Source: JANXLO01 sp043762265
GTDB taxonomy: Bacteria; Armatimonadota; Chthonomonadetes; Chthonomonadales; Chthonomonadaceae
DNA: 23,232 bases
Assembly (NCBI GenBank): GCA_043762265.1
Contig: JAYUMV010000162.1
Span: 1 to 23,232, forward strand
Direction of reading: 5' to 3'
Part shown: piece by piece, positions 23,171 to 23,232 of the stretch
Numbering within the stretch: position 1 is the first letter of the stretch
How the letters are laid out: every line of letters begins with the position of its first letter
Position numbers and translations under genes: made by a program
Notes under the pieces: generated by a model
The model's input: the letters and a program-made list of their open reading frames with translations, nothing else
Told to the model about the DNA's origin: nothing
The model's database searches: none

Positions 23171-23232
23171 ATAGTTTCCAATTTAATTTTTGGAAAATCA
23201 GAGACCTTTTACGGCGCCGTTCATGATTACGG
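23171..23232. other. AT-rich gap at the window end
   Basis: This 62-bp tail is much more AT-rich than the rest. It contains a small dyad, TTTCCAA with TTGGAAA, around 23176-23197. It is probably the promoter region of the next gene. An ATG at 23222 has no ribosome site and cannot be judged. Confidence 0.4.

Noticed and set aside
1..23232. tRNA, rRNA, CRISPR array, insertion sequence or phage genes.
   Set aside because: Looked for repeat-spacer arrays, transposase motifs and long non-coding gaps; none was found.

Overview
The window carries 17 protein-coding genes packed at high density in GC-rich DNA, with many 4-nt stop/start overlaps and clear Shine-Dalgarno sites. No RNA gene, insertion sequence, phage gene or CRISPR array was seen. 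The SteA / SteB(MctB) / GT2 / MraY-like gene set and a stand-alone KdpD sensor domain suggest a free-living, high-GC bacterium of the wider Terrabacteria (Armatimonadota, Deinococcota, Chloroflexota or Bacillota). This placement is inferred from gene content only, and no marker gene fixes the phylum.

Layout. (1) 1-3398, plus strand: signalling genes. The C-terminal part of a membrane histidine kinase is followed by a response regulator with an unrecognised output region, then a protein made only of the N-terminal half of KdpD (ATP-binding sensor plus UspA domain). (2) 3415-9319, minus strand: a five-gene operon. In transcription order it encodes a VWA lipoprotein, a coiled-coil four-TM protein, a membrane protein with a DUF2135/YfaP-like exported domain, a cytosolic protein with a helical N-terminus and a VWA domain, and an ARPP-1/DUF6569-like protein. 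I know of no named system with this composition; it is the best candidate for an undescribed system here. (3) 9498-11950, minus strand: nadA (quinolinate synthase) with its own terminator, a membrane-anchored polysaccharide deacetylase, and folB. (4) 12042-15704, plus strand: a strong sigma70-type promoter with a hairpin at the transcript start drives steA, a steB/mctB-like gene, a GT2 glycosyltransferase and a small MraY-like phosphotransferase, probably an envelope or division cluster. (5) 15866-16369: a spermidine/thialysine-type GNAT acetyltransferase, preceded by a triple-hairpin intergenic element. (6) 16461-23108, plus strand: a four-gene operon joined by three successive 4-nt overlaps, encoding a secreted glycoside-hydrolase-like protein, a TolB-like propeller lipoprotein, an M61 peptidase without its PDZ domain, and a DegT/DnrJ/EryC1/StrS aminotransferase. 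A strong hairpin follows.

How the genes fit together. Region 1 reads as a split Kdp-type sensory unit. Region 2 looks like a membrane-spanning assembly: two metal-dependent VWA adhesion modules, one outside and one inside the membrane, connected by two multi-TM proteins. Regions 4 and 6 point to cell-envelope and extracytoplasmic carbohydrate or peptide work. All functional statements rest on reading motifs by eye, since no database search was possible.
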